This document shows positions 15,153-23,590 of a DNA stretch of 64,000 nucleotides, piece by piece. A model generated the notes under the pieces. That model was not told the DNA's origin and searched no databases. It saw nothing but the letters and a program-made list of their open reading frames with translations. Source of the stretch: RHKX01 sp041393495 (lineage in GTDB: Bacteria > Actinomycetota > Thermoleophilia > Solirubrobacterales > 70-9). Position 1 is the first letter of the stretch. Each line of letters starts with the position of its first letter. Location of the stretch: NCBI GenBank assembly GCA_041393495.1, contig JAWKKA010000002.1, positions 147,157 to 211,156 on the forward strand. Reading direction: 5' to 3'. A program made the position numbers and the translations under genes.

Positions 15153-16549
15153 CGCCAGAACTCCGTCGCCAGGCCGCGCCGCGCGAGCAGCGTTCGCAAC
15201 TCGAGCAGCGCCGTGTAGGTGGGAAGCGCGAAGAGGCGGTCACCGGCGGCCGCGAGGGCACGGTCGAGCGAGTCGTCGATCCCGGGGACGACCTCGATCC
15301 GCTCGACCGGCCAGCCCGCATACTTGAGGCGCAGCGCCAGCTCCGCCGCCCGCGTCCCGGCGCAGTGGACCCGCCGCGTCGAGGAAGCAAGGAGCTCGAA
15401 GTCGGCGTCCCAGACCCAGGAGACGTCGCGGCCGTCGGCGATCCTGTCGTTGAGGCCGATCCAGAGGTCGAGCCCGCGGTCGTCGCGATCGGCCTCGAGG
15501 CGGAGGGTGCGGAGGACCTCGTTGGCGCCGGCCGGGTTCTTGATCAGGAGGATCGAGAGCGCCCGCCCGCCCACCGCGATCGTCTCGACCCGTCCGAAGG
15601 CGGCGCGGACGTCGTGCAGCCCGGCCCGGATCTGCTCGCCGCCGACGCCGAGCCGGCCGGCCGCGGCGATCGCCGCGAGCGCGTTGTAGACGTTGTAGAG
15701 GCCCGGCAGCGGCAGCTCGATCTCGAGGACCTCGTCCGGGGTCCGGACGCTGAAGCGCGACCCGGCGATCCCGCGGAGCTCGATCGCGGTCGCGGAGACG
15801 TCCGGCGCCGGTCGGTCGGCGCCGCAGCCCGGGCACCGGTAGTGGCCGAGGTGGCCGACGAAGGCGCGCTCGTACACGTACGGCGAGCCGCAGCGTCGGC
15901 AGTGCTTGGCGTCGAAGGCGTGCTGGAGCTCGGCGACGGCCTGGCTCGGGTCCTCGACCCCGAAGAAGGTCACGGCGTCGCGGCGGCGCAGCTCGCGATC
16001 GCGGCCGAGGTCGGCGACGAGTGGGTCGTCGGCGTTGAGGACGAGGCCGGTGCGGCCCTCGCGCTCGGCGATCACCGTCGCCCACTCGTCGGCGAGCCGC
16101 TCGAGCTCGCCGTAGCGGTCGAGCTGGTCGCGGAAGAGGTTGCCGAGGACGAGCAGGGTGGGGGAGAGCTCGCCGACCACCCGCGGCAGCCAGGCCTCGT
16201 CGACCTCGAAGAGGCCCTCGTCGCCCCGTCCCTCGATCAGCGCGGTGGCGACGCCCCAGGCCATGTTCGAGCCGGCCCGGTTGTGGACCGGCTCGCGGCC
16301 GGCCGCATGCAGTGCGGCAGCCAGCATCCCGGCCGTCGTCGTCTTGCCGTTGGTGGCGCTGATGACCGTCCGCGAGCGGGTCAGCCGCGCCCCGAGACGG
16401 CCGATGGCGTCGGGGGCGGCCCGCAGCAGGATCCGGCCCGGCAGCGTCGTCCCGCCGCCGCGGCCGCTGCGCCGACTGAGGGCGCCGACCGCCCGGGCGG
16501 CGGCGACCTTGGCCGCGAAGGCAGGGCTGCTGCCGCCACGTGCGTTCAT
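15149..16549 (-). CDS. murT: Lipid II isoglutaminyl synthase, Mur-ligase subunit MurT
   Basis: This encodes 466 residues. MurT activates the alpha-carboxyl of D-Glu in lipid II with ATP and, with GatD ammonia, makes D-isoglutamine. The Mur ligase P-loop SATNGKTTTAGML is at 64-76. NRAGSNMAWGVATAL and FEVDEAWLPRV follow. The family-specific zinc ribbon holds CRRCG and CPGCG near 210-235. The C-terminal DUF1727 domain has LLIKNPAGANEVLRTL and ends GLATEFWR. Both neighbours overlap it by 4 bases (ATGA), with the lipid kinase upstream and the methyltransferase downstream. Confidence 0.95.
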   Translation of the reverse strand: MNARGGSSPAFAAKVAAARAVGALSRRSGRGGGTTLPGRILLRAAPDAIGRLGARLTRSRTVISATNGKTTTAGMLAAALHAAGREPVHNRAGSNMAWGVATALIEGRGDEGLFEVDEAWLPRVVGELSPTLLVLGNLFRDQLDRYGELERLADEWATVIAEREGRTGLVLNADDPLVADLGRDRELRRRDAVTFFGVEDPSQAVAELQHAFDAKHCRRCGSPYVYERAFVGHLGHYRCPGCGADRPAPDVSATAIELRGIAGSRFSVRTPDEVLEIELPLPGLYNVYNALAAIAAAGRLGVGGEQIRAGLHDVRAAFGRVETIAVGGRALSILLIKNPAGANEVLRTLRLEADRDDRGLDLWIGLNDRIADGRDVSWVWDADFELLASSTRRVHCAGTRAAELALRLKYAGWPVERIEVVPGIDDSLDRALAAAGDRLFALPTYTALLELRTLLARRGLATEFWR

Positions 16550-17448
16550 CGGGGCTCCGGGGCGGGGGCGATCAGCTCGAGGGCGCCCGCCAGCGTGCTG
16601 ACGCGCATCGGCAGGGTCGTCAGCGGGTCGCCGTCCGCATAGACCTCGAACGGCCTGTCGGCGTCGACCTCGACGATGCGTCCGCGCAGGCAGGTCACGT
16701 CGTCGCGCTCGACATGGGTCCCCCTGAACAACTGAGGCAGGCCGACCAGGAACCTGCGCTTCGGCGCGTCGGCGATGATCACGACGTCGAGCTCGCCGTC
16801 GTCGAGGCGCGCCCGCGGCGCGATGAACATGCCGCCGCCGTAGGCCTGCGAGTTGGCGACGGCGACGGAATAGCCGCGAACGGTCGTCACGGTACCGTCG
16901 ACGGTGACGGTGAAAGTCGCCGGCCGCCACTGCGCCAGGGCCCTCAGCGCCGCGTAGGCGTAGACGAGCGCACCGCGCACGGCCTTCGCCTCGTTGGCGA
17001 TCCGGTTCGCGTCGGAGTCGAAGCCGCAGCTCGCGATGCAGAGGAAGCGCTCGCCGTTGGCCTCGCCGACGTCGATCAGCCGGCGCTCGTCGGCCGCGAG
17101 GACCGCGACCGCCTCGGCGGGGTCGACCGGGATCCCGACGACCCTGGCGAGGTCGTTCCCGCGGCCCCCGGGGATGATGCCGAGCGGGGTACCGGTGCCG
17201 GCGAGCACCCCGCCGACCTTGCCGATCAGCCCGTCGCCGCTGACGACGACGGGGATCTCGCCCCGTGCCGCGGCTTCGCGGGCCTCCGCGCAACCGTGCT
17301 CGATGCCGTTCGTCATCACGGTGCGGTGGCGCATCCCGCGCCGGTCGAGCTCGGCGGCGATCGCCGGCAGCCGCTTTTGCGCCCGTCCGGAGCCCGCCGC
17401 AGGGTTGACGAGCAGGCAGTAGGAGGGCGGCGCGACGGAATCCGGCAC
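16546..17448 (-). CDS. YegS/DgkB-type diacylglycerol (lipid) kinase
   Basis: This encodes 300 residues. The enzyme family phosphorylates diacylglycerol or related lipids at the membrane face. LLVNPAAGSG near 12 is the first conserved strand, and the nucleotide loop reads VVSGDGLIGKVGG near 67, where the usual GGDGT is changed to SGDGL. PLGIIPGGRGND near 90 is the second signature. The C-terminal sandwich has GGGMFIAPRARLDDGELDVVI, characteristic of the family. Its stop overlaps the murT start (ATGA). The context suggests recycling or synthesis of envelope lipids; the exact lipid is unknown. Confidence 0.87.
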   Translation of the reverse strand: MPDSVAPPSYCLLVNPAAGSGRAQKRLPAIAAELDRRGMRHRTVMTNGIEHGCAEAREAAARGEIPVVVSGDGLIGKVGGVLAGTGTPLGIIPGGRGNDLARVVGIPVDPAEAVAVLAADERRLIDVGEANGERFLCIASCGFDSDANRIANEAKAVRGALVYAYAALRALAQWRPATFTVTVDGTVTTVRGYSVAVANSQAYGGGMFIAPRARLDDGELDVVIIADAPKRRFLVGLPQLFRGTHVERDDVTCLRGRIVEVDADRPFEVYADGDPLTTLPMRVSTLAGALELIAPAPEPR

Positions 17449-17452
17449 CGGG

Positions 17453-18127
17453 TCAATCCCCCTTGCGGGCGACGAAGTAGGATCCGCGACCGATCCGCCC
17501 GGCCTTCACGGCCGCCATCCCGTGGCGGCGAAATCCCCGTGCGAGCACCGACTCGGGGGTGTAGAACGGCGTCCTCTCGCCCGAGCTCGCGGCGACGATC
17601 GCGTGCCCGCCGTGGCGGAGGACGCGCGCGATCTCGGCGAAGAACGGCGGCGTGTTGAGCAGCGTCACGAGGTCGAAGTCGCCGTCGCCGTAGGGCAGGG
17701 AGGCGCCGTCGGCGACCTGGAAGGCGACCCGGCCCTCGGGATCGAGGCCGACCTTGGCCTTCGCGCGCCGGATCATCTCCTCGGAGACGTCGACGCCGCG
17801 GACCGACGCGTACGGGAACTCGCGCGCCACGAACAGCGCCGCGACGCCCGTGCCGGTGCCGACGTCGAGCGCCCGCTCCGGTCGCCGGTCGATCATCGTG
17901 ACCGCGACGGCGAGCGGCGCCAGGTGGTCGGCGCCGGGAGCGCCGGTGCGCTCGTCCCAGCCGGGTGCTCGCTCGTCGAAGTAGGCGATCGTCGGCCGTC
18001 TCAGCAGCGGCCACAGCCACGGCGCGTGGGCCACGGTCGCGTTGAGGGCGCGGCCGATCAGCCTGACCCGGGTTGGCGGTCCGGAACCGCCCTCCGCGTC
18101 GTCGCCTCTGTCCGCCGGGATCACCAC
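17453..18127 (-). CDS. Class I SAM-dependent methyltransferase, first gene of the murT operon
   Basis: This encodes 224 residues from a GTG (two GTG codons in tandem). The SAM motif is ALDVGTGTGVAALFVAREF near 90-108, followed by VRGVDVSEEMIRRAK, and motif III is LPYGDGDFDLVTLL. This is the methyltransferase type 11 layout. The C-terminus (RTPFYTPESVLARGFRRHG) resembles methyltransferases acting on small molecules or quinones. The lipid kinase begins 4 bases after its stop. It diverges from the cyclophilin gene across about 35 bases. Substrate unknown. Confidence 0.8.
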   Translation of the reverse strand: MVIPADRGDDAEGGSGPPTRVRLIGRALNATVAHAPWLWPLLRRPTIAYFDERAPGWDERTGAPGADHLAPLAVAVTMIDRRPERALDVGTGTGVAALFVAREFPYASVRGVDVSEEMIRRAKAKVGLDPEGRVAFQVADGASLPYGDGDFDLVTLLNTPPFFAEIARVLRHGGHAIVAASSGERTPFYTPESVLARGFRRHGMAAVKAGRIGRGSYFVARKGD

Positions 18128-18148
18128 GGCGCCATGATCGCAACCCGT

Positions 18149-18154
18149 TAGGCT
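18149..18154 (+). promoter_or_regulatory. -10-like TAGGCT before the cyclophilin gene
   Basis: TAGGCT is followed by 8 bases and the GTG at 18163, with no ribosome-binding site. It supports the GTG as start. Confidence 0.4.
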
Positions 18155-18162
18155 GCCGCGTC

Positions 18163-18843
18163 GTGCTGAACCGGATCGCGATGCTCCCGGCCCTGCTCCT
18201 CGCGGGCGCGGCGCTGCTTGCCGGGTGCGGTGGCGGCGACGACGGCAGCGCCACGACGGCGGCCGACTCGACCACGGGCCCGAGCCCGTGCGAGAGCGTC
18301 GACACGCCGCCCCCGAAGAAGGAGGGCGAGCTGCCGCCGCCGCAGGCGAACGAGCCGACCGCCGCCGGCGTCACCTTCGAGACGAGCTGCGGAAGCTTCA
18401 CCGTGACCTTCGACGACCGCGCGCCGAAGACGGCCGCCTCCTTCCAGTACCTCGCCGAGAAGGGCTTCTACGACGACACCGTCTTCCACCGCGTCGTCCC
18501 CGGCTTCGTCATCCAGGGCGGCGACCCGCTCGGCGCCGACCCGGCGAAGGCGGGGACCGGCGGCCCCGGCTACCACATCGACGAGAAGCCCCCGGCCGAC
18601 CTCTCCTACACGAAGGGGATCGTCGCGATGGCGAAGAGCCAGGTCGAGCCGCCGGGGCGCTCGGGCAGCCAGTTCTACGTCGTCACCGGCGCCGACGCCG
18701 GGTTGCCGCCGGACTACGCGCTGGTCGGCGAGGTGACCGAGGGGATGGACACCGTGGAGGCGATCGAGGCGCTGGGGACGCCCGGCGCAGACGGCCCGCC
18801 GACCCAGACCGTCGTGATCGAGTCGGCGACCCCGGAGGGCTGA
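18163..18843 (+). CDS. Cyclophilin-type peptidyl-prolyl isomerase lipoprotein
   Basis: This encodes 226 residues from a GTG placed just before the signal peptide. A lipoprotein signal ends in LLAGC with the lipidated cysteine at 22. A disordered Thr/Pro-rich linker (23-65) precedes the cyclophilin domain. The domain shows FTVTFDDRAPKTAASFQYL, FHRVVPGFVIQGGDP with the catalytic Arg and Gln, and SGSQFYVVTG. It should catalyse proline isomerisation of exported proteins at the outer membrane face. The domain is compact, as in other bacterial secreted cyclophilins. It is read divergently from the murT operon. Confidence 0.9.
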   Translation: MLNRIAMLPALLLAGAALLAGCGGGDDGSATTAADSTTGPSPCESVDTPPPKKEGELPPPQANEPTAAGVTFETSCGSFTVTFDDRAPKTAASFQYLAEKGFYDDTVFHRVVPGFVIQGGDPLGADPAKAGTGGPGYHIDEKPPADLSYTKGIVAMAKSQVEPPGRSGSQFYVVTGADAGLPPDYALVGEVTEGMDTVEAIEALGTPGADGPPTQTVVIESATPEG

Positions 18844-18912
18844 GATGGCGAGGGCGGGCGCGGGGGCCACCGGCAACGTCCGCTCCGCGCTCGAGCGGGC
18901 CCGCACCCCGGC

Positions 18913-19731
18913 TTGACGGCGCTCGCCTTCGCGGCCGAGAGCGACGGCGTGGTGCTCCGCGGGGCGCGCGAGGGATCCGGACCCCCGATCGTCCTCGCCC
19001 ACGGCCTGACGGCCCACCGCGATCTCGTCGTCCACGGCTCCCGCGTCCTCGTCCGCGCGGGCCACGAGTTGATCCGCTTCGACGCGCGCGGCCACGGGGA
19101 GAGCGACCCCGGCCCCGTCGGCAGTTATGTATACGACCGGCTCGGCGATGACCTCGAGGCGGTGGTGGCGGCGACCGGCGTCGTGCGGCCGCTTCTCGCC
19201 GGCCACTCGATGGGGGCGCACACGATCGTCAACCTCGCGCTCCGCGACCCGTCACGGTGGGCGGGGGTCGTGCTGATCGGCCCGGCGAGCATCGGGGTGC
19301 CGCTCGATGCGAGCTCGCTGGCGAGGTGGGACGCGCTGGCGGACGGCCTCGACGAGGACGGGGTCGACGGCTTCATCGCCGCTTACGAGCGCGGCATGGA
19401 CCCCGACTGGCACGACACGCTCGTGCGGATCGCCCGCGACCGACTCGGCCGCCACCGTGACCTCGCCGCCGTGGCGGCGGCGATCCGCGAGGTGCCACGC
19501 TCGTTGCCCTTCGACGGCCTCGCCGAGCTCGAGGCGCTCGATCTGCCGACGCTGATCGTCGCCAGCCACGACGAGGCCGACCCGGGGCACCCCTACTCGG
19601 TCGCGACCGCATACGCCGAGGCGCTGCCGCGGGCGACCCTGATCTCCGAGGAGCCCGGGGCGAGCCCGCTCGCTTGGCAGGGTGGACGCCTCTCGCACGA
19701 GATCGCCGCCTTCGCCGCCGGGCTCGGCTGA
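18913..19731 (+). CDS. Alpha/beta-fold hydrolase
   Basis: This encodes 272 residues from a TTG start. Features are the oxyanion loop VLAHGLTAHRDLV near 27-39, FDARGHGESDPG near 60, the nucleophile elbow AGHSMGAHT near 95-103, an acid in VASHDEADPGHP near 218 and a late His in GGRLSHEIAAF. The triad therefore looks complete. Substrate cannot be told. The TTG start has no clear ribosome-binding site, so an alternative start downstream is possible, but the first residues (LAFAAESDGVVLRGARE) fit the usual first strands. It is 69 bases after the cyclophilin gene. Confidence 0.8.
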   Translation: MTALAFAAESDGVVLRGAREGSGPPIVLAHGLTAHRDLVVHGSRVLVRAGHELIRFDARGHGESDPGPVGSYVYDRLGDDLEAVVAATGVVRPLLAGHSMGAHTIVNLALRDPSRWAGVVLIGPASIGVPLDASSLARWDALADGLDEDGVDGFIAAYERGMDPDWHDTLVRIARDRLGRHRDLAAVAAAIREVPRSLPFDGLAELEALDLPTLIVASHDEADPGHPYSVATAYAEALPRATLISEEPGASPLAWQGGRLSHEIAAFAAGLG

Positions 19732-19820
19732 TCGCGGGCCGGCCGCGGCTCGGCGCACGGCGGCCGGGCGCGGCGGCACGGATCGGCGGTCGTGCGACGT
19801 GGATCGCGCCACCGGCCCCG

Positions 19821-19826
19821 TATCCT
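19821..19826 (+). promoter_or_regulatory. -10-like TATCCT before the 110-residue protein
   Basis: TATCCT is followed by 8 bases and the ATG at 19835, without a ribosome-binding site. Confidence 0.4.
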
Positions 19827-19834
19827 TGGCGACG

Positions 19835-20167
19835 ATGAGCGCCGAGTTCGGCAGCCCGATTCATTACACCGCGGTCGAGCGCGGCACGCCGGTGTACTCG
19901 AGCGACGGCGTTCGGGTTGGCGAGGTGCGCCGCGTCGAGGACAACTACGCCGAGCACATCCTCGACGGCTTCGAGATCGTCGACGCGGAGGGGGCGCTGC
20001 GGTTCGTCGACGCACCCGAGGTCGAGCGGACCTTCGAGCGGGCGGTCACCCTGACGATCAGCGCCGCCGAGATCGCGGAGCGCACCAAGCCGATCAACCG
20101 CGGCATCCCGGCGATCGGCGGCGGGCCCGGGAGCGGCGGCCTGCTCGGGCGCCTGTTCAGGCGCTGA
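19835..20167 (+). CDS. Small PRC-barrel/DUF2171-like protein
   Basis: This encodes 110 residues. The N-terminal half, GTPVYSSDGVRVGEVRRVEDN followed by LDGFEIVDAEG, reads like a small beta-barrel of the PRC or DUF2171 type, in which a 'cross-over' segment GxxVGxV is typical. The C-terminus is a Gly/Pro-rich tail ending LLGRLFRR. There is no signal peptide or membrane segment. No function can be assigned. An in-frame start at 19682 is rejected because the ATG at 19835 follows a TATCCT hexamer and the upstream translation is Arg/Pro low complexity. Confidence 0.6.
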   Translation: MSAEFGSPIHYTAVERGTPVYSSDGVRVGEVRRVEDNYAEHILDGFEIVDAEGALRFVDAPEVERTFERAVTLTISAAEIAERTKPINRGIPAIGGGPGSGGLLGRLFRR

Positions 20168-20248
20168 GCCGTCAGCGCGGCTGACAGCGGTTCGGCCGGA
20201 TCGGTTCGGCCGGGCGCGACGCGGCTCGCCCGTTCACAGAGCACGAAG

Positions 20249-20274
20249 AAGGGGCCGGCTCGCGCCGGCCCCTT
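20249..20274. terminator. Bidirectional hairpin terminator
   Basis: AAGGGGCCGGC pairs exactly with GCCGGCCCCTT around a TCGC loop (11-base stem). It sits between the convergent genes ending at 20167 and 20300. On the minus strand it is followed by CTTCG, so it fits best as terminator of the membrane-protein gene but could serve both. Confidence 0.75.
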
Positions 20275-20299
20275 CCGATCGTCGCTGCCGGCGCGGCGC

Positions 20300-21046
20300 T
20301 CAGGCCACGGGCGCAGCGGCGGGCAGCTCGCCGCCGCCGCCACCGAGGTCGAAGAACAGGGTGCTGGCGACCAGCGCCGAGACGGGCATGAACAGCGCCA
20401 GGACGATGATCCCGACGATGATCGCGCCGGCGACGCCGCCGATCGCGGCCCCGATCAGCCCGGCGATGATGCTGGCCGCGAGCATGATCAGAAAGACGCA
20501 GACGAGGACGCCGAAGACGGTCCAGGCCTGACCGCGGACGAGCTCGAAGCTGCGCCCGAAGGCCTCGATCGGGCCGCAGTCCTCGGCGACGATCGCCGGG
20601 GCCCCGACCGCCCAGATCGTCATCAGGATCAGACCGGGCACGATCAACAGCAGGAAGCCGATGCCGATCGCGATCCCCGCGAGGATGCTCCAGATGATCA
20701 GCGGGCCGATCGCGGGCGCCGCCGCCGAGAACAGCTCGCCGACGGACATGTCGCGACGACCGTCGCGGACGTCCTGGACGAGCCTGACCACGAAGCCGGT
20801 GTAGATCGCGGTGCCGATCAGCTCCACGACCCAGGCGAGGAAGCTCATGACGACGCCGCCGGCGTCGTTGAGGATCCCGACGATCAGTCCGAAGACGATC
20901 GCGACGGCGAGGCTGGTCGCGACGAGGACGCCGAGGTTGGTCGAGTAGACCCCGAACGCGTCGCCGATCACCTGGCCGACCTGGATCTGCCGCGGTCCTG
21001 CCGCGGGTCGAGGGGCGGGGGCGGGTGGTGGTGCTGCTGCTTCCAT
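20300..21046 (-). CDS. Integral membrane protein of unknown function
   Basis: This encodes 248 residues. A Pro/Ala-rich cytoplasmic N-terminus (1-20) precedes about six hydrophobic segments, including LVATSLAVAIVFGLIVGIL, VVMSFLAWVVELIGTAI, PLIIWSILAGIAIGIGF with LLLIVPGLILMTIW, and two or three more before the C-terminal Gly/Ala tail. The conserved-looking AEDCGPIEAFGRSFELVRGQ lies between helices and resembles the glycerophosphoryl-diester-phosphodiesterase membrane-domain/DUF975 type of proteins. No catalytic motif is seen. The ATG follows a TAGTTT hexamer by 6 bases. Role unknown. Confidence 0.75.
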   Translation of the reverse strand: MEAAAPPPAPAPRPAAGPRQIQVGQVIGDAFGVYSTNLGVLVATSLAVAIVFGLIVGILNDAGGVVMSFLAWVVELIGTAIYTGFVVRLVQDVRDGRRDMSVGELFSAAAPAIGPLIIWSILAGIAIGIGFLLLIVPGLILMTIWAVGAPAIVAEDCGPIEAFGRSFELVRGQAWTVFGVLVCVFLIMLAASIIAGLIGAAIGGVAGAIIVGIIVLALFMPVSALVASTLFFDLGGGGGELPAAAPVA

Positions 21047-21052
21047 GCGACG

Positions 21053-21058
21053 AAACTA
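21053..21058 (-). promoter_or_regulatory. -10-like TAGTTT before the membrane-protein gene
   Basis: TAGTTT on the minus strand lies 6 bases before the ATG at 21046, with no ribosome-binding site. Confidence 0.45.
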
Positions 21059-21267
21059 CCCCGAAACCGAAGCCGTCGCAGCCCGCTCGGGCCGTCTGGC
21101 AGCGCGGTTTCGCGGGGTCCGCCTCGCGACGACGCCGGCAACGCTCAACGCGGATCGCGCCGCGGGCGGCGGCCCGGCCGCCCTCCACCGCTTGCGGCCC
21201 CCGGCCTAGTGCTCTCCGCCGTCGAGTGAAAGTGATGCATCCGGTGGTGAGGCGCGGTCGCGACGGC

Positions 21268-21273
21268 TAGATT
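21268..21273 (+). promoter_or_regulatory. -10-like TAGATT before the carbonic anhydrase gene
   Basis: TAGATT is followed by 9 bases and the ATG at 21283, with no ribosome-binding site. Confidence 0.4.
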
Positions 21274-21282
21274 CCTCAACCC

Positions 21283-21729
21283 ATGGGCTCATCGGCAGCA
21301 CGCTTTCCGACCCGGCACCTCGCCATCGTCACCTGCATGGATTGTCGGATCGAGCCGCATGCGGCGTTCGGGCTCGGCTCCGGCGAGGCCCACGTGATCC
21401 GCAACGCCGGCGCCGTCGTCACGGCCGATGTACGGCGCTCGCTGGCGCTCTCGCAGCGGGCCCTGAACACGAGCGAGATCTGGCTGGTCGCGCACACCGA
21501 CTGCGGAGTCCTCGGCCTCGACGATGAGGCATTCCTCGACGGCGTCGAGGCCGACGCGGGCGTCCGACCGGACTGGCGGCCCGGCGGGTTCGACTCGCTG
21601 GAGGGCTCCGTTCGCGACGGCCTCGCTGCAATCGCCGCCGACCGGGCGCTCGACTCGAGCGCGGCCCGTGGCTTCATCTTCGACGTCGAAAGCGGCGAGC
21701 TGAGCGAGGTGGCCCTCACCGATCGGTGA
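21283..21729 (+). CDS. Small beta-class carbonic anhydrase
   Basis: This encodes 148 residues. Zinc ligands are Cys18 (TCMDCRI), His71 and Cys74 (VAHTDCGV), and the Asp20-Arg22 dyad that gates the zinc is present. It interconverts CO2 and bicarbonate in the cytoplasm. The protein is shorter than the plant-type enzymes (about 200 or more residues), like the short mycobacterial beta-carbonic anhydrases. A long gap with repeats follows it. It stands alone, divergent from the membrane-protein gene. Confidence 0.9.
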   Translation: MGSSAARFPTRHLAIVTCMDCRIEPHAAFGLGSGEAHVIRNAGAVVTADVRRSLALSQRALNTSEIWLVAHTDCGVLGLDDEAFLDGVEADAGVRPDWRPGGFDSLEGSVRDGLAAIAADRALDSSAARGFIFDVESGELSEVALTDR

Positions 21730-22126
21730 GGGACGCGATGCGGCGAAGGCCGACGAGAACATCGCGCCGGCAACGCACGATAATCGACGTTATGTAGACC
21801 TGCCTCTGGGTTGAGGCCTGTCCGCGGCCGACGCTTGCGCCCCTTGCGCCGACGCCTGTCCGTCTGCCCCTTGCGCCGACGCGGCCCGAAGACGAGAGCC
21901 GGGCGCCCACGATGGCCATTCGCGACCGGCGGGCCAGCCGGATCCGGCTTCGGGAGCAGGTTTCGGCGCCGTCGGCGAACAGGCCCGAGCCGAATCGGCG
22001 CAACAACGTCGCGACGTCGGCGCGCAGGCCCGCGCCGACCCGGCGCAACAACGCCGGCGGCCAGGGGTTTCAGGCCGCGATACGGCCGGCCGTGTTCCGA
22101 TGGGCCAGGCGGATTGTGAGCGATTC
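21730..22126. other. Gene-poor interval with two families of short direct repeats
   Basis: No convincing gene is seen between the carbonic anhydrase and the sulfatase. The interval holds a 16-base direct repeat, CCCCTTGCGCCGACGC, at 21840-21855 and 21867-21882 (27-base period). It also holds a 28-base imperfect repeat at 21981-22008 and 22026-22053 (45-base period) ending in CGGCGCAACAACG. Both periods are multiples of three. Short open frames cross it on both strands, for example 21716-22051 minus, but their Arg/Ala-rich translations look like GC-rich noise or a decayed gene. Confidence 0.5.
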
Positions 22127-22138
22127 ATGAGCGATCTG

Positions 22139-22144
22139 TATAAG
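22139..22144 (+). promoter_or_regulatory. -10-like TATAAG before the sulfatase gene
   Basis: TATAAG lies 9 bases before the ATG at 22154. A TTGTGA at 22115-22120 could be a -35, with a long 18-base spacer. It favours 22154 over the in-frame ATGs at 22100 and 22127. Confidence 0.35.
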
Positions 22145-22153
22145 AAGGGGACG

Positions 22154-23575
22154 ATGCCCGCCCTCTCCCGGCGAAAGATCGTGCTCGTCGCGCTGCTCGG
22201 GGCCATCCTCGCCGTCCTCGTCACGATGGCGTTCGGCTCGACCCGCGGCCGCGCCGTGAGCGCGGTCTCGGTCGATCTGCCCGAGTCGGCGATCGTCGGC
22301 CCGAAGGCTCACGGCAAGCCGGTCGTCCGCGACGTCTCCGGAACCCGCCCGAACATCCTCCTGATCATCACCGACGATCAGGAGAAGACCTCGATGCGGG
22401 CGATGCCGCAGACGCTGCGGCTGTTCAAGCGCCAGGGCGTCGACTTCAACCACGGCTACGTGACGACGCCGCTCTGCTGTCCCGCCCGCGCGACGATGTA
22501 CTCGGGCCTGTACGCCCACAACCACGGGATCATCACCAACAACCCGACGAAGCAGTTCGGGAGCACCTATCTCTGGCAGGACACGTTCCCGGCCGTGCTG
22601 CAGCGCAACGGCTACTACACCGGCCAGTTCGGCAAGTACCTCAACAACTGGGACACCGATCAGGAGGGCGATGCCGGCTTCGACGTCTTCAAGGACAACT
22701 ACCGGGGCACCGACCACGATCACGCGACGCGCGGTGAGGCCGACATGCTCACCGCCAATCGCGGCGCCAGGTTCGTCGAGGACCGCGAGGCGAGCGACGA
22801 TCAGCCCTGGATGATGACCCTCTCGATGCGCTCCCCGCACGCCCCGCTCGTTCCCGAGCGCAAGTACAAGGCCGCCCCGGTGCCGCAGTTCCGGCCGCCG
22901 ATCTCGTTCAACGAGACCGACCTGTCCGACAAGCCCCGGTACCTGCGCGAGAAACGCCACGACAAGACCCTCGGGTACATGACGAAGCGGTTTCAGAAGT
23001 ACCAGCAGACGCTGCTTTCGGCCGATGACGGCATCGCCAAGGTCTTCCGGACGCTGAAGCGGACCGGCGAGGAGCGACACACGCTCGCGATCTACGTCTC
23101 CGACAACGGGTTCCTGTTCGGTGCCCACGACGTGCTCGGCAAGGTCTTCCCCTACCAGGAGGCGACCAACGTCCCGATGTACATGCGCTGGCCGGCCGAG
23201 CTCGGCAAGGAGAGCCGCCTCGACACGCGGCTCGTCGCCAACGTCGACTTCGCTCCGACCTTCTATGACGTCGCCGGGGTCGATCCCGGCTACCGCGTCG
23301 ACGGCACCTCGCTGTTCGATCCGGCGAACGACCGCGAGTACATGCTCACCGAGTCGGTCCGCTGGAAGGCGATCCAGGACGACCGCGGCTCGCTGATCGA
23401 GACGAAGACCGACGACCCCGCGAACCCCTTCGTCGAGTTCTACGACTGGAGCGTCGACCCCGGCGAGATGGACGGCCGGCCCGACCTCGACAATCCCGAG
23501 CAGATGCGGCGCTTCGACGAGATGAGCGCCTACCTCGACCGCGTCGAGGACTGCGCCGGCTCCGCCTGCCCCTGA
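22154..23575 (+). CDS. Exported type I sulfatase, N-acetylglucosamine-6-sulfatase-like
   Basis: This encodes 473 residues from the favoured ATG; starts at 22100 or 22127 would add 18 or 9. A signal anchor (RRKIVLVALLGAILAVLVTMAFG) directs it outside. The sulfatase core shows RPNILLIITDDQE with metal-binding aspartates, and the formylglycine motif CCPAR with the modified cysteine at 108. GYYTGQFGKYLN and YVSDNGFLFGAHDVLGK supply the metal and sulfate ligands. It should hydrolyse sulfate esters of a sugar outside the cell. Maturation needs a formylglycine-generating enzyme, which is not in the window. No carbohydrate genes adjoin it. Confidence 0.88.
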   Translation: MPALSRRKIVLVALLGAILAVLVTMAFGSTRGRAVSAVSVDLPESAIVGPKAHGKPVVRDVSGTRPNILLIITDDQEKTSMRAMPQTLRLFKRQGVDFNHGYVTTPLCCPARATMYSGLYAHNHGIITNNPTKQFGSTYLWQDTFPAVLQRNGYYTGQFGKYLNNWDTDQEGDAGFDVFKDNYRGTDHDHATRGEADMLTANRGARFVEDREASDDQPWMMTLSMRSPHAPLVPERKYKAAPVPQFRPPISFNETDLSDKPRYLREKRHDKTLGYMTKRFQKYQQTLLSADDGIAKVFRTLKRTGEERHTLAIYVSDNGFLFGAHDVLGKVFPYQEATNVPMYMRWPAELGKESRLDTRLVANVDFAPTFYDVAGVDPGYRVDGTSLFDPANDREYMLTESVRWKAIQDDRGSLIETKTDDPANPFVEFYDWSVDPGEMDGRPDLDNPEQMRRFDEMSAYLDRVEDCAGSACP

Positions 23576-23590
23576 GGCGGACGCGGGGGC

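Noticed and set aside
22100..22153. Upstream ATG starts of the sulfatase (22100 and 22127)
   Set aside because: The ATG at 22154 directly precedes the signal peptide and has TATAAG at leaderless spacing. The upstream starts have neither, although they cannot be ruled out.
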